In this document: in pieces, positions 62,836 to 64,000 of the stretch
Numbering within the stretch: position 1 is the first letter of the stretch
Layout of the letters: each line of letters begins with the position of its first letter
DNA from: Bombus terrestris
Taxonomy: Eukaryota > Arthropoda > Insecta > Hymenoptera > Apidae
Direction of reading: 5' to 3'
Assembly: GCF_910591885.1 (NCBI RefSeq)
Contig: NW_025963585.1
Span: 124,001-188,000, forward strand
Length of the DNA stretch: 64,000 nt
The notes under the pieces: generated by a model
Told to the model about the DNA's origin: nothing
Seen by the model: only the letters and a program-made list of their open reading frames with translations
Databases searched by the model: none
Made by a program: the position numbers and the translations under genes

Positions 62836-64000
62836 GTCCCACGTTGTCCCACGTTGTCCCACGTTGTCCCACGTTGTCCCACGGTGTCCAACGATGTCCA
62901 ACGGTGTCCCACGTTGTCCAACGGTGTCCCACGTTGTCCCACGTTGTCCCACGTTGTCCCACGTTGTCCCACGTTGTCCCACGTTGTCCCACGTTGTCCC
63001 ACGTTGTCCCACGTTGTCCCACGTTGTCCCACGTTGTCCCACGGTGTCCAACGATGTCCAACGGTGTCCAAAGGTGTCCCACGGTGTCCAACGGTGTCCC
63101 ACGTTGTCCCACGTTGTCCCACGTTGTCCCACGATGTCCCACGTTGTCCCACGTTGTCCCACGTTGTCCCACGTTGTCCCACGTTGTCCCACGTTGTCCC
63201 ACGTTGTCCCACGTTGTCCCACGTTGTCCCACGTTGTCCCACGTTGTCCCACGATGTCCCACGTTGTCCCACGTTGTCCCACGTTGTCCCACGTTGTCCC
63301 ACGTTGTCCCACGATGTCCCACGTTGTCCCACGTTGTCCCACGTTGTCCCACGTTGTCCCACGTTGTCCCACGTTGTCCCACGTTGTCCCACGATGTCCC
63401 ACGTTGTCCCACGTTGTCCCACGTTGTCCCACGTTGTCCCACGGTGTCCAACGATGTCCAACGGTGTCCAACGGTGTCCCACGGTGTCCAACGGTGTCCC
63501 ACGTTGTCCCACGTTGTCCCACGTTGTCCCACGTTGTCCCACGTTGTCCCACGATGTCCCACGTTGTCCCACGTTGTCCGACGTTGTCCCACGTTGTCCC
63601 ACGTTGTCCCACGTTGTCCCACGGTGTCCAACGATGTCCAACGATGTCCAACGGTGTCCCACGTTGTCCCACGTTGTCCCACGTTGTCCCACGTTGTCCC
63701 ACGATGTCCCACGTTGTCCCACGTTGTCCCACGTTGTCCCACGATGTCCCACGTTGTCCCACGTTGTCCCACGTTGTCCCACGTTGTCCCACGATGTCCC
63801 ACGTTGTCCCACGTTGTCCCACGTTGTCCCACGTTGTCCCACGGTGTCCAACGATGTCCAACGGTGTCCAACGGTGTCCAACGGTGTCCAACGGTGTCCC
63901 ACGTTGTCCCACGTTGTCCCACGTTGTCCCACGTTGTCCCACGTTGTCCCACGATGTCCCACGTTGTCCCACGTTGTCCCACGTTGTCCCACGATGTCCC

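Larger units (their letters stand above)
1..64000. repeat. Decanucleotide satellite array, consensus GTCCCACGTT, about 6,400 units
   Basis: Every base belongs to a 10-bp tandem unit. Most variation sits at unit position 5 (C or A) and positions 9-10 (TT, GT or AT), giving five common classes A to E. The CpG at positions 7-8 is kept in nearly all units. Rarer units (F to T) are embedded in fixed neighbour orders and mark higher-order copies. Neither array edge lies in the window, so the true array is longer than 64 kb. No transposon, gene, RNA gene or unique spacer interrupts it. Size and homogeneity are typical of eukaryotic satellite DNA; the chromosomal location is inferred, not shown. Confidence 0.99.

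Noticed and set aside
19..63992. Very long open reading frames on both strands, up to 18,482 codons, reading as Cys-rich decapeptide repeats
   Set aside because: They exist in all frames of both strands because the unit has no stop and is not a multiple of 3. There is no unique N- or C-terminal sequence and no consistent start. ATG arises only by chance in variant units, and block indels shift reading without any sign of frame selection.
1..64000. CRISPR array
   Set aside because: Repeats are 10 bp and contiguous, with no unique spacers, leader or cas genes.
1..64000. Telomere repeat
   Set aside because: The unit is not a known telomere motif and has heavy internal higher-order structure. 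Telomere arrays are usually simpler and shorter-period.
1..64000. Hypoxia-response or ABRE sites (ACGTG on the - strand of every consensus unit)
   Set aside because: The match follows from the monomer and is repeated thousands of times. Without a promoter or gene nearby there is no reason to call regulatory sites.
1..64000. CENP-B box
   Set aside because: No unit or unit junction resembles the 17-bp box. A centromeric role cannot be argued from sequence motifs here.
1..64000. Hidden genes, tRNAs, terminators or transposon remnants inside the array
   Set aside because: Reading line by line, no stretch of even two units departs from the 10-bp pattern apart from the half unit at 27621-27625.

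Overview
The whole window is one tandem array of a 10-bp satellite. The consensus unit is GTCCCACGTT (60% GC, one CpG per unit). It runs from base 1 to base 64000 with no flanking DNA, no unique sequence, no mobile element and no recognisable gene. By phase I count 6,399 full units plus two 5-bp half units, one inside the array at 27621-27625 and one at the right edge. No gene, RNA gene, promoter, terminator, origin or attachment site can be supported. An uninterrupted decanucleotide array of this size points to eukaryotic heterochromatin (centromeric, pericentromeric, subtelomeric or sex-chromosomal). The species cannot be named from the repeat alone.

Units fall into a few classes, named here for the rest of the annotation: A = GTCCCACGTT (consensus), B = GTCCCACGGT, C = GTCCAACGAT, D = GTCCAACGGT, E = GTCCCACGAT, F = GTTCCATGGT, G = TTCCCACGTT, H = GTCCAGCGAT, I = GTCCGACGTT, J = GTCCCACGTG, K = CTCCCACGTT, L = GTCCGACGAT, N = GTCCAACAAT, T = GTCCTACGGT. 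Units start at positions ending in 1 up to 27620 and at positions ending in 6 after 27625. Variants are not scattered: they recur in fixed order, so the array is built from block duplications (higher-order repeats).

Layout. 0-2.9 kb: mixed units with one early core module. 2.9-9 kb: higher-order repeat with a 2.32-2.44 kb step. 9-15 kb: core modules at 9.2, 10.6 and 12.8 kb. 15-20.9 kb: J-rich modules with a 3.42 kb copy step. 20.98-38.6 kb: three complete and one partial copy of a large unit (4,660, 6,305 and 5,370 bp, then a partial), each opened by unit T. 38.6-44.6 kb: mixed, with the longest pure consensus run and two core modules. 44.6-48.7 kb is copied at 51.6-55.9 kb (offset 6.85-7.44 kb), with mixed sequence between. 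53.8-62.9 kb: repeated C/D-rich modules, including a 2,990-bp step copy. 62.9-64 kb: mostly consensus units.

The consensus contains no stop codon in any of the six frames. Because 10 is not a multiple of 3, each strand encodes one 10-residue peptide in all three frames: VPRCPTLSHV on + and NVGQRGTTWD on -. Open frames of up to 18,482 codons follow from this and are not annotated as genes. I found no hidden gene system. What merits attention is the architecture: nested higher-order units, one half-unit slip that can be traced to a 25-bp deletion, strong retention of CpG, and a G-tract every 10 bp on one strand.
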